NCBI GenBank assembly: GCA_963925035.1
Contig: CAWUSK010000047.1
Span: 1 to 38,417, forward strand
Length of the DNA stretch: 38,417 nt
Source of the DNA: UBA4466 sp963925035
GTDB taxonomy: Bacteria > Bacteroidota > Bacteroidia > Flavobacteriales_D > Crocinitomicaceae
Direction: 5' to 3'
In this document: positions 1 through 7,103 of the stretch, one piece after another
Position numbering within the stretch: the stretch's first letter is position 1
Layout of the letters: each line of letters begins with the position of its first letter
Translations under genes and position numbers: made by a program
Notes under the pieces: generated by a model
Told to the model about the DNA's origin: nothing
Databases searched by the model: none
The model's input: only the letters and a program-made list of their open reading frames with translations

Positions 1-263
1 AACAATCACAAATCCATATTTGCATCGATTACCCTATCGATCGACTTTAATCTACTTAAAATCCCTAGTCTTTTCTTTTTATCCAATGCATTCAAAGTGT
101 ATGCTATTGTGCAACGGAAACCGCGTCATTCGCTCTAACAACTGGCTAAACGCTATAGCGTTTAGCCCCATTGTATGTTTATTAGTCTAAATTAATGAAA
201 AAACCATTGCAAACCTACAACTAGCCGATAATTACCGTTTGTAATTGATTGTCAATCGAATAA
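1..263. other. Gene-free left edge
   Basis: No convincing reading frame on either strand. The stretch holds one perfect palindrome at 144-167 (listed separately) and a sequence at 210-217 that reads TAGGTTTG on the minus strand, matching the Bacteroidota -7 consensus TAnnTTTG. No -33 TTG lies at a suitable distance from it, so it is only a weak promoter candidate for a minus-strand gene beyond the left edge. Confidence 0.5.
144..167. repeat. Perfect 24-bp palindrome
   Basis: Arms GGCTAAACGCTA and TAGCGTTTAGCC are exact reverse complements with no spacer. It lies about 100 bases beyond the stop of the minus-strand DUF4159 gene. Neither side has a T-run, so it is not a standard rho-independent terminator. 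It could be a transcription-end hairpin without a U-tract, an operator, or a dispersed palindromic repeat. Confidence 0.7.
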
Positions 264-911
264 TCACTGCATAAATGCAAACATCAGAATATTCGCACCC
301 ATCTTTAGGGCTTGATCACGTTTGTTTTGTGCGTCATTGTGGACTTCTTGATTTTCCCAACCATCGCTTAGGTCGGTTTCGTACGTGTAGAGACAAACTA
401 CTCTTCCATCAATGATAATTGCAAATGCTTGCGCGCGTTTACCATCGTGTTCGTGGATTTTTGGTAAACCGTTGAAATCGTATTTCTGGTGAAAAACGGG
501 ATGATCAAACGGCAATTCAATCAATTCGTTGTTGGGAAAAATCTTCTTCAATTCTACGCGAATGAATTCATCCATTCCATAGTTGTCATCAATGTGTAAA
601 AATCCGCCACCTTCAAGGTAGGTGCTCAAGTTATTCGCTTCCATATTGGAAAAAACAACGTTTCCGTGTCCTGTCATGTGTACAAAAGGATATAAGAATA
701 AATCAGGACTTCCAACTTCAACGTAAGGAACATCTGTGTTAATTCCCATTGCCAAATTTTGATTACAGAACTTGATAAGGTTTGGAAGAGCTGTTGGATT
801 GGCGTAATAATCTCCGCCGCCGCTGTATTTCAATACGGCTAATTGATAACTTCCTTGACTCCAACTAGTGAAGGAGAAGAGTAAACCGAGAATAAAAATC
901 AACTTGCTCAT
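264..911 (-). CDS. DUF4159-family secreted protein
   Basis: A 215-residue protein with an N-terminal signal peptide (hydrophobic stretch after MSKL, cleavage probably after SWSQ). The rest resembles DUF4159, a domain with a glutamine-amidotransferase-like fold and no known activity. Recognisable pieces are the YSGGGDYYANPTAL segment, the FVHMTGHGNVVFS strand, the GGGFLHIDDNYGMD loop and the FDHPVFH motif. The ATG at 911 is preferred over an in-frame ATG at 938, because the longer form adds nine polar residues before the signal peptide. With this start the gene overlaps the rsmE stop as ATGA, which indicates translational coupling. It is the last gene of the pepT-holA-rsmE operon. The family call is good; the function is unknown. 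Confidence 0.75.
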   Translation of the reverse strand: MSKLIFILGLLFSFTSWSQGSYQLAVLKYSGGGDYYANPTALPNLIKFCNQNLAMGINTDVPYVEVGSPDLFLYPFVHMTGHGNVVFSNMEANNLSTYLEGGGFLHIDDNYGMDEFIRVELKKIFPNNELIELPFDHPVFHQKYDFNGLPKIHEHDGKRAQAFAIIIDGRVVCLYTYETDLSDGWENQEVHNDAQNKRDQALKMGANILMFAFMQ

Positions 912-1603
912 TGTGTAATTAGTTTTGCATGCATGCATGCATATAGTGCAGCCGTTTCTGTTCTTAAACGATTGGGACCTAAAGTAATTGTTTTATAACC
1001 GTTTTCCAATGCTTTTTCTATTTCCTTTTGTGAGAAATCACCTTCTGGACCAATCAATATTGGACAACCCACAGGTTTGAAAACATCAGAGAATGTTTTT
1101 TTTTCTTCCTCGTAGCAATGTGCTATGAGCCCGTTTGGATTTGCTTCAATGAAATCTGTAAGTTTTTGAAGTTCATTGATCACGGGTAAAAAACGACCGT
1201 GAGATTGCTTCATGGCAGAAACTGCTTTTTTCACCAAGCGATCGATGTTGATTTTTGCGCGTTCGCCGTTGTCACAATCAATCAACGAAATTTTTGTGAT
1301 TCCAATTTCCGTTGCTTTTTCTACAAACCATTCAATGCGTTCCATTTGTTTGGTGGGGCCAACGGCAATGTGAATTTCGTGTGGTAATACTTTTGCAATA
1401 TCAATGGCAACAACAGTTAAAGCACAACGCTTTGGCTGCGCATCATTAATTTCACAAGTAAATAGTCGGCCTTTTCCGTCGAGAATTCCAATTTCTTGTC
1501 CTTTTTCCAAGCGCAATACACGCACAATGTGTTTCGATTCCTCTTCAGAAAGCGTGTGCTCAGTTGCTGTTGGGGCGATATTTTCGTCGTAGAATAAACG
1601 CAT
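908..1603 (-). CDS. rsmE: 16S rRNA (uracil-1498-N3)-methyltransferase RsmE
   Basis: A 231-residue SPOUT-class methyltransferase that uses S-adenosylmethionine to methylate N3 of U1498 in helix 44 of 16S rRNA. Seen in the sequence: an N-terminal PUA-like region (MRLFYDENI, then HIVRVLRLEKGQ), the central KATEIGITKI segment, and the C-terminal knot motifs LIGPEGDFS and LGPNRLRTETAALYA, which form the cofactor-binding trefoil knot in this family. Length is normal for RsmE. The start ATG overlaps the holA stop by one base (TGATG), and the stop overlaps the next gene by four, so it sits in the middle of a coupled operon. Confidence 0.93.
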   Translation of the reverse strand: MRLFYDENIAPTATEHTLSEEESKHIVRVLRLEKGQEIGILDGKGRLFTCEINDAQPKRCALTVVAIDIAKVLPHEIHIAVGPTKQMERIEWFVEKATEIGITKISLIDCDNGERAKINIDRLVKKAVSAMKQSHGRFLPVINELQKLTDFIEANPNGLIAHCYEEEKKTFSDVFKPVGCPILIGPEGDFSQKEIEKALENGYKTITLGPNRLRTETAALYACMHAKLITQ

Positions 1604-2601
1604 CAGTGCATCAATCGGTAAATCATTTCTTTCATTAGTTCTCCTTCGGTAAAGGTAGAATTCCCGATTCCTTTCGATTTTAAATCAAATTCGTGTAAAA
1701 TAGCAATGTTCGCAGCTACTTTCTTTGGGTTGTATATTTTTGCTGAGTTGGTCAGCTGTCCCACCACAAACGGGTGAACTTTCAACGCAGTCGCCAACGC
1801 TTCACGCGATTGATTTCCTAAAAAGTGAATCTTCATCAAGCGCGAAAAATGATTGAATAAATTGGAAACGATCGGAACGATAGAAGACGCTTTTGGGTTG
1901 TGAGAGAAATAATCTACAATCACGTTCGCTTTGTGTACGTCGCGAATACCAATTGCATTCGTCAACTCAAAAACGTTGTAATCTTTTGAAATACCAATGT
2001 TCTCTTCAATATGAACTTCGTTGATCGTTGTTCCTTTTTCAAGTAGAATTTGCAACTTATCCAGTTCGTTCGAAATTTTAGACAAATCGTTTCCTAAAAA
2101 TTCAGCCAACAACATATTCGCTTTTGGCGTAATACCAAATCCTTTCGATTTCACAAAGTTACTCATCCAATCTACCAGCTTGTATTCCGGTACTTTTTCA
2201 GAATTGAAAACCAAACCATTCTTTGCCGCAGCTTTCATGGTTTTCTTGCGTGAATCGTATTTTTTGTATTTGTAGTTGATAACAAAAATCGTTTGGTCAG
2301 AAGGCGATTCAAAATAGGGGAGAAGATCCTCCATTCCTTTAAAATCTTGCGCTTCTTTTAATACAACCAAACGGCGTTCTGCCATCATCGGGTATTCTTT
2401 CGCCTGTGATATGATCGACAAAGGTTCAGAATCTTTTCCGTACGAAATGAATTGGTTGAAGTCACGTTCGTGCTCTTCTAAGGCATTTTCGACTATTGCA
2501 TCTGTAATTGCATCAATATAATACGCCTCCTCTCCGTGAAGAAAATAGATCTTCTCGAATTTCTTCGCTTTGATGTCCTTTATGATGCTAAGGTGATTCA
2601 T
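1603..2601 (-). CDS. holA: DNA polymerase III subunit delta
   Basis: A 332-residue protein of the usual HolA length. Delta is the clamp-loader subunit that opens the beta sliding clamp. Recognisable parts are the N-terminal FEKIYFLHGEEAYYID segment (the degenerate P-loop region of the family), the AEYPMM-type strand written here as AKEYPMMAERRLVVLKEA, and the later GNDLSKISNELDKL helix, which is characteristic of delta subunits. Start and stop both overlap neighbours by one base (pepT upstream, rsmE downstream), so it should be translated from the pepT transcript. Confidence 0.92.
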   Translation of the reverse strand: MNHLSIIKDIKAKKFEKIYFLHGEEAYYIDAITDAIVENALEEHERDFNQFISYGKDSEPLSIISQAKEYPMMAERRLVVLKEAQDFKGMEDLLPYFESPSDQTIFVINYKYKKYDSRKKTMKAAAKNGLVFNSEKVPEYKLVDWMSNFVKSKGFGITPKANMLLAEFLGNDLSKISNELDKLQILLEKGTTINEVHIEENIGISKDYNVFELTNAIGIRDVHKANVIVDYFSHNPKASSIVPIVSNLFNHFSRLMKIHFLGNQSREALATALKVHPFVVGQLTNSAKIYNPKKVAANIAILHEFDLKSKGIGNSTFTEGELMKEMIYRLMH

Positions 2602-3848
2602 TAGCTATGTTTCGTCCAGATTTGAACCAATTCAGTCAATGTTGCAACGCCTTTTTCCATGTCTTGAATACTTACGTATTCGTGACGGGAATGTATCGCC
2701 ATTTCACCTGTAAAGATGTTCGGACAAGGAAGTCCCATGAATGATAAGCGAGAACCATCCGTTCCACCACGAATAATTGTAGGAAGCGGTTTTACGTTCG
2801 CTTGTTCCATTGCTTTAATCGCGTAATCCGTTACAAAAGGAACATCTTTGATGATTTCCTTCATGTTGCGGTATTGCTCTTTCACTTCGAAAGAAGATTG
2901 TAGCGTAGGATATTTTGCTAAAGTATCGTTCAACAAACCTTGTAAACGATCTTCGTATTCTTTTAATTTTGAAGTAATGTGGTCACGAATAATGAATTGA
3001 ACTTTCGTTTCTTCCATTCCTCCGTTAATAGCAACTGGATGAACAAAACCTTCTCTATGACTTGTTGTTTCAGGCGACCAGCTGTCTTTTGGCAATGAAG
3101 CAATAAATTCAGAAGCTACTTTCATCGAGTTCACCATTTTACCTTTCGCATAACCTGGGTGAGCGCTAATTCCTTCAATTTTGATGGTAACTGCATCAGC
3201 AGAAAAGCTTTCATCTTCCAAAGAACCCAAAACTCCGCCATCCAGTGTATAACCGAAATCGGCGTTTAATTTCTCCATATCTAAATGCTCCACACCACGA
3301 CCAACTTCTTCGTCTGGTGTAAATAATATACGAATTGTTGGATGCGGAATATCTAGATTGTTGATGATATGATGAGCGAAATCCATAATAATTGCAATTC
3401 CCGCTTTATCATCTGCTCCTAACAATGTCAATCCACTTGCTGTAATTAAATCGTCTCCAATTCTCTCTTTCAAGTAAGGATGTCTATCTGTTGTAATAAT
3501 TTGAGTTGTATCGTCCGGAAGTGTAATTGGATTTCCGTCGTAATTTCTGTGTACAATTGGTTTTACGTTTGTCCCGCTGCAATCTGGCGCTGTGTCCATG
3601 TGCGAACAAAAACAAATCGTTGGTAAGCTATCGTTACCCGTATTGTTTGGAATTGTTCCGAAAATATACCCCCATTCATCCATTTCAGCATCTTTAACAC
3701 CCATAGCAAGTAATTCTTTCACTAACTCACGACCTAAATTCTTTTGAATTTCGGAAGATGGAAAAGAAGTTGAATTAGGATCTGCTGTGGTGTCAATTTG
3801 AACGTATTTTACAAAGCGTTCTTCTACTGTGGATGTGTAATTTGTCAT
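2601..3848 (-). CDS. pepT: Peptidase T (tripeptide aminopeptidase)
   Basis: A 415-residue M20-family dizinc aminopeptidase that removes the N-terminal residue from tripeptides in the cytoplasm. Visible metal and catalytic motifs: FCSHMDTAPD (metal His plus Asp), LLGADDKAGIA (bridging Asp), FTPDEEVGRG (catalytic and metal Glu), YTLDGG, and IRGGTDGSRLSFMGLPCPN followed by HSRHEYVS (metal His). The ATG at 3848 (MTNYTSTVEERF) is chosen over one at 3887. The longer start would lie inside the ndk terminator and upstream of a perfect -7 box at 3866-3873. It is the first gene of the pepT-holA-rsmE-DUF4159 operon. Confidence 0.95.
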   Translation of the reverse strand: MTNYTSTVEERFVKYVQIDTTADPNSTSFPSSEIQKNLGRELVKELLAMGVKDAEMDEWGYIFGTIPNNTGNDSLPTICFCSHMDTAPDCSGTNVKPIVHRNYDGNPITLPDDTTQIITTDRHPYLKERIGDDLITASGLTLLGADDKAGIAIIMDFAHHIINNLDIPHPTIRILFTPDEEVGRGVEHLDMEKLNADFGYTLDGGVLGSLEDESFSADAVTIKIEGISAHPGYAKGKMVNSMKVASEFIASLPKDSWSPETTSHREGFVHPVAINGGMEETKVQFIIRDHITSKLKEYEDRLQGLLNDTLAKYPTLQSSFEVKEQYRNMKEIIKDVPFVTDYAIKAMEQANVKPLPTIIRGGTDGSRLSFMGLPCPNIFTGEMAIHSRHEYVSIQDMEKGVATLTELVQIWTKHS

Positions 3849-3865
3849 TAAATATTGTTTGAATT

Positions 3866-3873
3866 CAAATGTA
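3866..3873 (-). promoter_or_regulatory. pepT operon -7 promoter box
   Basis: The minus strand reads TACATTTG, an exact match to the Bacteroidota -7 consensus TAnnTTTG. It sits 18 bases upstream of the chosen pepT ATG and just after the ndk terminator, as expected for an independent promoter with a leader of about ten bases. No clear -33 TTG at the usual distance was found. Confidence 0.55.
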
Positions 3874-3885
3874 CTAATTAATAAC

Positions 3886-3917
3886 AAAAAAAGCTCCTAC
3901 CTTTCGATAGAAGCTTT
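3886..3917 (-). terminator. Rho-independent terminator of ndk
   Basis: Read on the minus strand, AAAGCTTCTATC, a GAAA tetraloop and GGTAGGAGCTTT form a 12-bp stem (two G-T pairs) followed at once by a run of Ts. It begins about 20 bases after the ndk stop codon and separates ndk from pepT. Confidence 0.92.
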
Positions 3918-3938
3918 ATAAAAATTGTTATTTCTGAA

Positions 3939-4358
3939 TTAGAAAATCTCTGAAGCCGAAAAGTGAAATTCACCTTCGATTTGAGCATTTTCATCAGAAT
4001 CAGAACCGTGAACAGCATTTTTAGCTTTCGATTCTGCGTAAGATTTACGGATTGTTCCATCAGCTGCTTCAGCAGGATCAGTAGCACCAATTAATGCTCT
4101 GAAATCAGCAACTGCGTTGTCTTTTTCTAAGATAGCTGCAACGATAGGACCAGAAGTCATGTACTCAACTAATTCCATGTAAAAAGGACGTTCAGCGTGT
4201 ACTTCGTAAAATTTCTTTGCTTGATCTTCTGATAAACGCGTGTATTTCATTGCTTTGATTGCAAATCCTGCGTCAGTAATCATTTGAATAATGTTTCCTG
4301 CGTGACCGTTTTCTAACGCATCAGGCTTAAGCATTGTAAATGTTCTATTCGTTGCCAT
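3939..4358 (-). CDS. ndk: Nucleoside diphosphate kinase
   Basis: A 139-residue NDK of normal bacterial length. It transfers the gamma phosphate from ATP to NDPs by a ping-pong mechanism through a phosphohistidine. Visible: the opening NRTFTMLKPDAL strand and lysine, the MTSGPIVAAILE segment, GATDPAEAADGTIRKSYA (nucleotide-binding loop), and the active-site motif NAVHGSD with the catalytic histidine at about residue 117, followed by the usual IEGEFHF. It is a single-gene transcript: a promoter box lies at 4387-4394 and a strong terminator directly downstream. Confidence 0.97.
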   Translation of the reverse strand: MATNRTFTMLKPDALENGHAGNIIQMITDAGFAIKAMKYTRLSEDQAKKFYEVHAERPFYMELVEYMTSGPIVAAILEKDNAVADFRALIGATDPAEAADGTIRKSYAESKAKNAVHGSDSDENAQIEGEFHFSASEIF

Positions 4359-4386
4359 TTTCTTGTGTTTTTTCTAAATTTTGGCG

Positions 4387-4394
4387 CAAAGTTA
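4387..4394 (-). promoter_or_regulatory. ndk -7 promoter box
   Basis: The minus strand reads TAACTTTG, an exact match to TAnnTTTG, 28 bases upstream of the ndk ATG. That predicts a leader of about 20 bases. No clear -33 element was identified. Confidence 0.55.
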
Positions 4395-4481
4395 GTGAAT
4401 TAAGTTTGATAGAATTCATTTCTTTCAGTTTTAATGACTTCAAAATATTTAATAAAAGTTAAAATAACTCGGATGAAAATT

Positions 4482-4497
4482 GTTAGATTTGTCTAAC
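4482..4497 (+). promoter_or_regulatory. Palindromic operator containing the ZIP -7 box
   Basis: GTTAGA and TCTAAC are perfect inverted 6-bp arms around TTTG. The -7 box TAGATTTG (4484-4491) lies wholly inside this palindrome. The predicted transcription start is about 20 bases before the ATG at 4521. A repressor bound here would occlude RNA polymerase. Because the gene encodes a divalent-metal transporter, a metal-sensing repressor (DtxR/MntR, Fur or Zur type) is the natural candidate, but that is inference from context. Confidence 0.5.
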
Positions 4498-4520
4498 TTC
4501 TTAAAAAGAAGCATTTAACT

Positions 4521-5357
4521 ATGAAAAGTATAATTGAATTTTTCGAATCCATTGATCCTGTTTTAGCGGCGTTTTACGCAACTAGTTTTACATGGGCTTT
4601 AACTGCTCTTGGAGCGGCTTTGGTATTCTTATTCAAGACACTGCATAGAGGAATGTTGGACGGAATGCTTGGTTTCACAGGGGGTGTTATGGTGGCTGCA
4701 AGTTTTTGGTCACTGTTGAATCCAGCAATTGAAATGTCAGAAACAATGTATCCGTCAATGCCTTGGATGCCGGCTGCAGTTGGATTCCTCGTAGGTGCTT
4801 TGTTTTTGTTTGGATTGGATAAAATAATGCCTCACTTGCACATCAACTTTAGAGAAGACGAAAAGGAAGGTGTGAAAACAGAGTGGCACAAAACCACGTT
4901 GTTGGTGTTGGCTATTACAATGCACAATATTCCAGAAGGTTTAGCAGTTGGAGTACTTTTTGGTGCCGCAAGTTTAGGCATGGACGGTGCAACAATTGCT
5001 GGAGCGGTTGCTTTGGCGATTGGAATTGGAATTCAAAATTTTCCAGAAGGATTTGCTGTTGCGATGCCATTGAGAAGACAAGGTGTGAGCCGTAGAAAAA
5101 GCTTTTGGTACGGACAACTTTCAGCTATTGTAGAACCAATTTTTGGAGTGCTTGGAGCGCTTGCAGTAATTTACATGCAACCTATCCTTCCTTTTGCTTT
5201 GGCTTTTGCTGCTGGAGCAATGATTTACGTTGTCGTTGAAGAAGTTATTCCCGAAACGCAGCGGGATAAGTATACCGATATCGCAGTACTAGGATTTATC
5301 GGTGGTTTCCTAATCATGATGATTCTTGACGTTTCGCTGAGTGATATTCAAATATAG
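4521..5357 (+). CDS. ZIP-family divalent metal transporter (GufA-like)
   Basis: A 278-residue inner-membrane protein with about eight hydrophobic segments. ZIP proteins carry zinc, iron or manganese into the cytoplasm. The metal-site signatures are clear: HNIPEGLAVGVLFGA in TM4 and QNFPEGFAVAMPLRR in TM5. The second has N in place of H, as is common in the GufA subgroup. They are followed by LSAIVEPIFGVLGAL and YVVVEEVIPE. A short charged loop containing HLHINFRED comes before TM4. Metal preference cannot be read from the sequence. The gene stands alone between ndk (divergent) and a non-coding region, and has a palindromic promoter. Confidence 0.9.
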   Translation: MKSIIEFFESIDPVLAAFYATSFTWALTALGAALVFLFKTLHRGMLDGMLGFTGGVMVAASFWSLLNPAIEMSETMYPSMPWMPAAVGFLVGALFLFGLDKIMPHLHINFREDEKEGVKTEWHKTTLLVLAITMHNIPEGLAVGVLFGAASLGMDGATIAGAVALAIGIGIQNFPEGFAVAMPLRRQGVSRRKSFWYGQLSAIVEPIFGVLGALAVIYMQPILPFALAFAAGAMIYVVVEEVIPETQRDKYTDIAVLGFIGGFLIMMILDVSLSDIQI

Positions 5358-5358
5358 T

Positions 5359-5449
5359 GAGTTCAAAGTTTAAAGAGTTTAAAGTTCAATGAGATTTCAC
5401 GGTGAATCAAACCTTTGAACCTTTTGAACTTTCTAACTTTTTTGAACTC
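5359..5449. repeat. Long imperfect inverted repeat
   Basis: The outer arms GAGTTCAAA (5359-5367) and TTTGAACTC (5441-5449) are perfect. Inside them, TTAAAG/CTTTCTAA and AAAGTTCAA/TTGAACC-type segments continue the pairing with small bulges, giving a roughly 90-base hairpin built from GTTCAAAG/GTTTAAAG words. It starts two bases after the ZIP stop codon. It may act as an atypical terminator, or be a copy of a dispersed palindromic or MITE-like repeat. Confidence 0.55.
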
Positions 5450-5482
5450 TCAAAAATTTAACATTTTTTTAATCTAAAACAT

Positions 5483-5512
5483 TTTGAGAAACGATAAAAT
5501 GAACTACATTTG
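5483..5512 (+). promoter_or_regulatory. Promoter of small RNA locus
   Basis: TTTG at 5483-5486 and TACATTTG at 5505-5512 are separated by 18 bases. Both elements match the Bacteroidota -33/-7 consensus (TTTG ... TAnnTTTG), which makes this the best-formed promoter in the window. No protein gene follows within 250 bases on this strand. Confidence 0.7.
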
Positions 5513-5518
5513 TTCCAT

Positions 5519-5614
5519 AAGGGCAATGGAGTAGTTTACCATTGTTTCTAGTTTTATAGTTTTAGCATGGTTTAGCAAAAAGAGGAACAAGTTTAGAGAT
5601 TTGTTCCTCTTTTT
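5519..5614 (+). ncRNA. Predicted small non-coding RNA, ~95 nt
   Basis: Bounded by the promoter at 5483-5512 and a strong terminator at 5577-5614, with no credible start codon and frame between them. Near the 5' end CAATGG (5524-5529) and CCATTG (5539-5544) form a 6-bp hairpin with a 9-base loop. An unstructured T-rich middle (5546-5576) follows, then the terminator hairpin. The size and layout suit a trans-acting sRNA. A 6S-Flavo or Flavo-1 type RNA is possible, but I cannot establish either match by eye. The predicted start (about 5519) is inferred from promoter spacing. Confidence 0.6.
5577..5614 (+). terminator. Terminator of small RNA
   Basis: AAAAAGAGGAACAA (5577-5590) and TTGTTCCTCTTTTT (5601-5614) are perfect complements over 14 bp around a 10-base loop. 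The stem ends in its own T-run. The A-tract makes it potentially bidirectional, but only the plus strand has a promoter in front of it. Confidence 0.9.
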
Positions 5615-5791
5615 GATTTTTAGGCAAAAAAAAACGCGGTTTACATCAGTACTAACATATTTTACTTTTCGCGTATTTCCAGATCCAGTTTTATATGTAA
5701 GCCCGAAAACGCTGGAAACTTCATTACATGCAATTGATGGTGGATTTGGAACTCCAGTTGTGGTAAGTCTCTAGCGTAAAGATTTGAAAAC

Positions 5792-6430
5792 CTAAAGAAA
5801 TCTTGAGATAATCGTTTTGAATTCAGCCAATATCATTCCCGTTGCTCCCCAAACTTTATGTCCTTGAATAGCGTAGTACGGAATATCTTTTCGAGTAAAT
5901 CCACCTTCAAATTTCATGTCTTCGGATTTTAAAATTCCAGGTTGAAGCAAATCGAGGACGTTAAAGTGAATGATTGCTTCGACTTCGCGTTTGTCAGGGA
6001 TTAATTCAGCAAGTTCATTCACATAAAACAGATTGGGTTCTACAAGGAAATTGCTTACTGGAATATAAATTTCACTCAATTTGCCAATAAATATTCCCGC
6101 TTCTATCGGTAAGTTAACTTCTTCAAACGCTTCTCTACGAGCAGTAAACTCTAGGTGAGGGTCGGTGAAATCCATTTTTCCACCAGGAAAACTAATCTGT
6201 CCTCCATGCGTTCCATCGTAGTTTGGTCGTTGAATTAATATACTTTTTATTTCTGAATTTTCGGGATAAAAAATAAGTGCTACGGCAGAATGGCGGAAGT
6301 TTGGTTTACGTTTTAATGCATCACTTGTAAACGGACGATTCAACGGCATTAAGTCCAAATGCGCCTTTTCTCCAGGAAGTTGTTTGATGTGCTCGCTCAG
6401 TTGATTTATAAAGAATGAAAAATCGCTCAT
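5792..6430 (-). CDS. Nudix hydrolase, CoA pyrophosphatase type
   Basis: A 212-residue protein of the NudL/NUDT7-like CoA pyrophosphatase group, which splits CoA and acyl-CoAs into phosphopantetheine derivatives and 3',5'-ADP. Evidence: ILIQRPNYDGTHGGQISFPG, which resembles the family-specific UPF0035 signature directly before the Nudix box. The Nudix box itself starts GGKMDF and ends REAFEEVNL, with the metal-binding REXXEE core. IPVSNFLVEPNLFYV follows, and HKVWGATGMIL near the C terminus is also typical. The start overlaps the stop of the upstream lipoprotein gene as ATGA. The substrate is inferred from family only. Confidence 0.85.
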   Translation of the reverse strand: MSDFSFFINQLSEHIKQLPGEKAHLDLMPLNRPFTSDALKRKPNFRHSAVALIFYPENSEIKSILIQRPNYDGTHGGQISFPGGKMDFTDPHLEFTARREAFEEVNLPIEAGIFIGKLSEIYIPVSNFLVEPNLFYVNELAELIPDKREVEAIIHFNVLDLLQPGILKSEDMKFEGGFTRKDIPYYAIQGHKVWGATGMILAEFKTIISRFL

Positions 6431-7029
6431 TTTTCAATGGATGAAAGCAGGTCGATAAAATCGTCGTACAAGTAACCCATGTTGTCTTTTTTACCAATCA
6501 ATTGAAACACATAGAACGTGTTGTCAATTTCAACTGTAGCAATGAAGTACGAAGATGGAGTGTTTGTAGAATAACTACTACCATGTACGACTTGAATTGA
6601 CCCTTTAAATGGAACTGATTTGGGCAATTCCTTTTTTATCGAAGTAGAATATTCGTACACCGATTTTTGGCGCTGAATGATATAATTGTCGTGAACAGCA
6701 TCCAAAGATTCGATATCGGTATCAAAGGTGTAGCGCATTGTTTCGGCATCACTTTGGTTAAAGACTTCCGTGCTAAAATTCACATCAAGTTCGTAAACAA
6801 CTTTCGTTAATGCGTTATCGTTCAGTGTGTAATTGTCTTCATAATCATTCACGAACATTTCTCCCAACATGAAATGGATTCCGTTGTAGTATTCTTTCCT
6901 CAGGTTTGGGAAATCCATATTGTTTTTTTGTAGGTCTTTTAAATTCTTGTTATAACTGGAGCCAGGACAACCCGTTGTGACTATCAATATACCAATGAAT
7001 GCTATGATTAAGTGCGTCTTCACTATCAC
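6427..7029 (-). CDS. Lipoprotein of unknown function
   Basis: A 200-residue protein with a lipoprotein signal peptide: a hydrophobic run then VTTGC, the cysteine being the likely lipidation site. The mature part has no domain I recognise. It is rich in aromatic and acidic residues and ends in a FIDLLSSIEK helix. The start is ambiguous. GTG codons stand at 7029 and 7023; the shorter form begins MKTHLIIAF, a more usual signal-peptide start. It is translationally coupled (ATGA) to the Nudix gene, and the next gene upstream, lgt, is divergent. Confidence 0.7.
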   Translation of the reverse strand: MIVKTHLIIAFIGILIVTTGCPGSSYNKNLKDLQKNNMDFPNLRKEYYNGIHFMLGEMFVNDYEDNYTLNDNALTKVVYELDVNFSTEVFNQSDAETMRYTFDTDIESLDAVHDNYIIQRQKSVYEYSTSIKKELPKSVPFKGSIQVVHGSSYSTNTPSSYFIATVEIDNTFYVFQLIGKKDNMGYLYDDFIDLLSSIEK

Positions 7030-7046
7030 GAATATACACTTTGTTA

Positions 7047-7078
7047 TTGAATTATAGTTTTAAAAAACACTATCTTTA
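7047..7078 (+). promoter_or_regulatory. Candidate lgt promoter
   Basis: TTG at 7047-7049 and TATCTTTA at 7071-7078 are separated by 21 bases. The -7 box differs from TAnnTTTG only in the last base. It lies 26 bases before the GTG at 7104. Confidence 0.4.
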
Positions 7079-7103
7079 ACACAAATTTTAAAAAAATAAA
7101 CAG

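Noticed and set aside
3849..3887. N-terminal extension of pepT to an ATG at 3887
   Set aside because: It would place the start inside the ndk terminator and upstream of the pepT -7 box, and peptidase T proteins normally begin near MTNYTSTVEERF.
5625..5774. Open frame after the small-RNA terminator, ending in a TAG at 5772
   Set aside because: It has no ATG and no plausible start other than codons inside the terminator, and its translation resembles nothing I recognise. At most a gene remnant.
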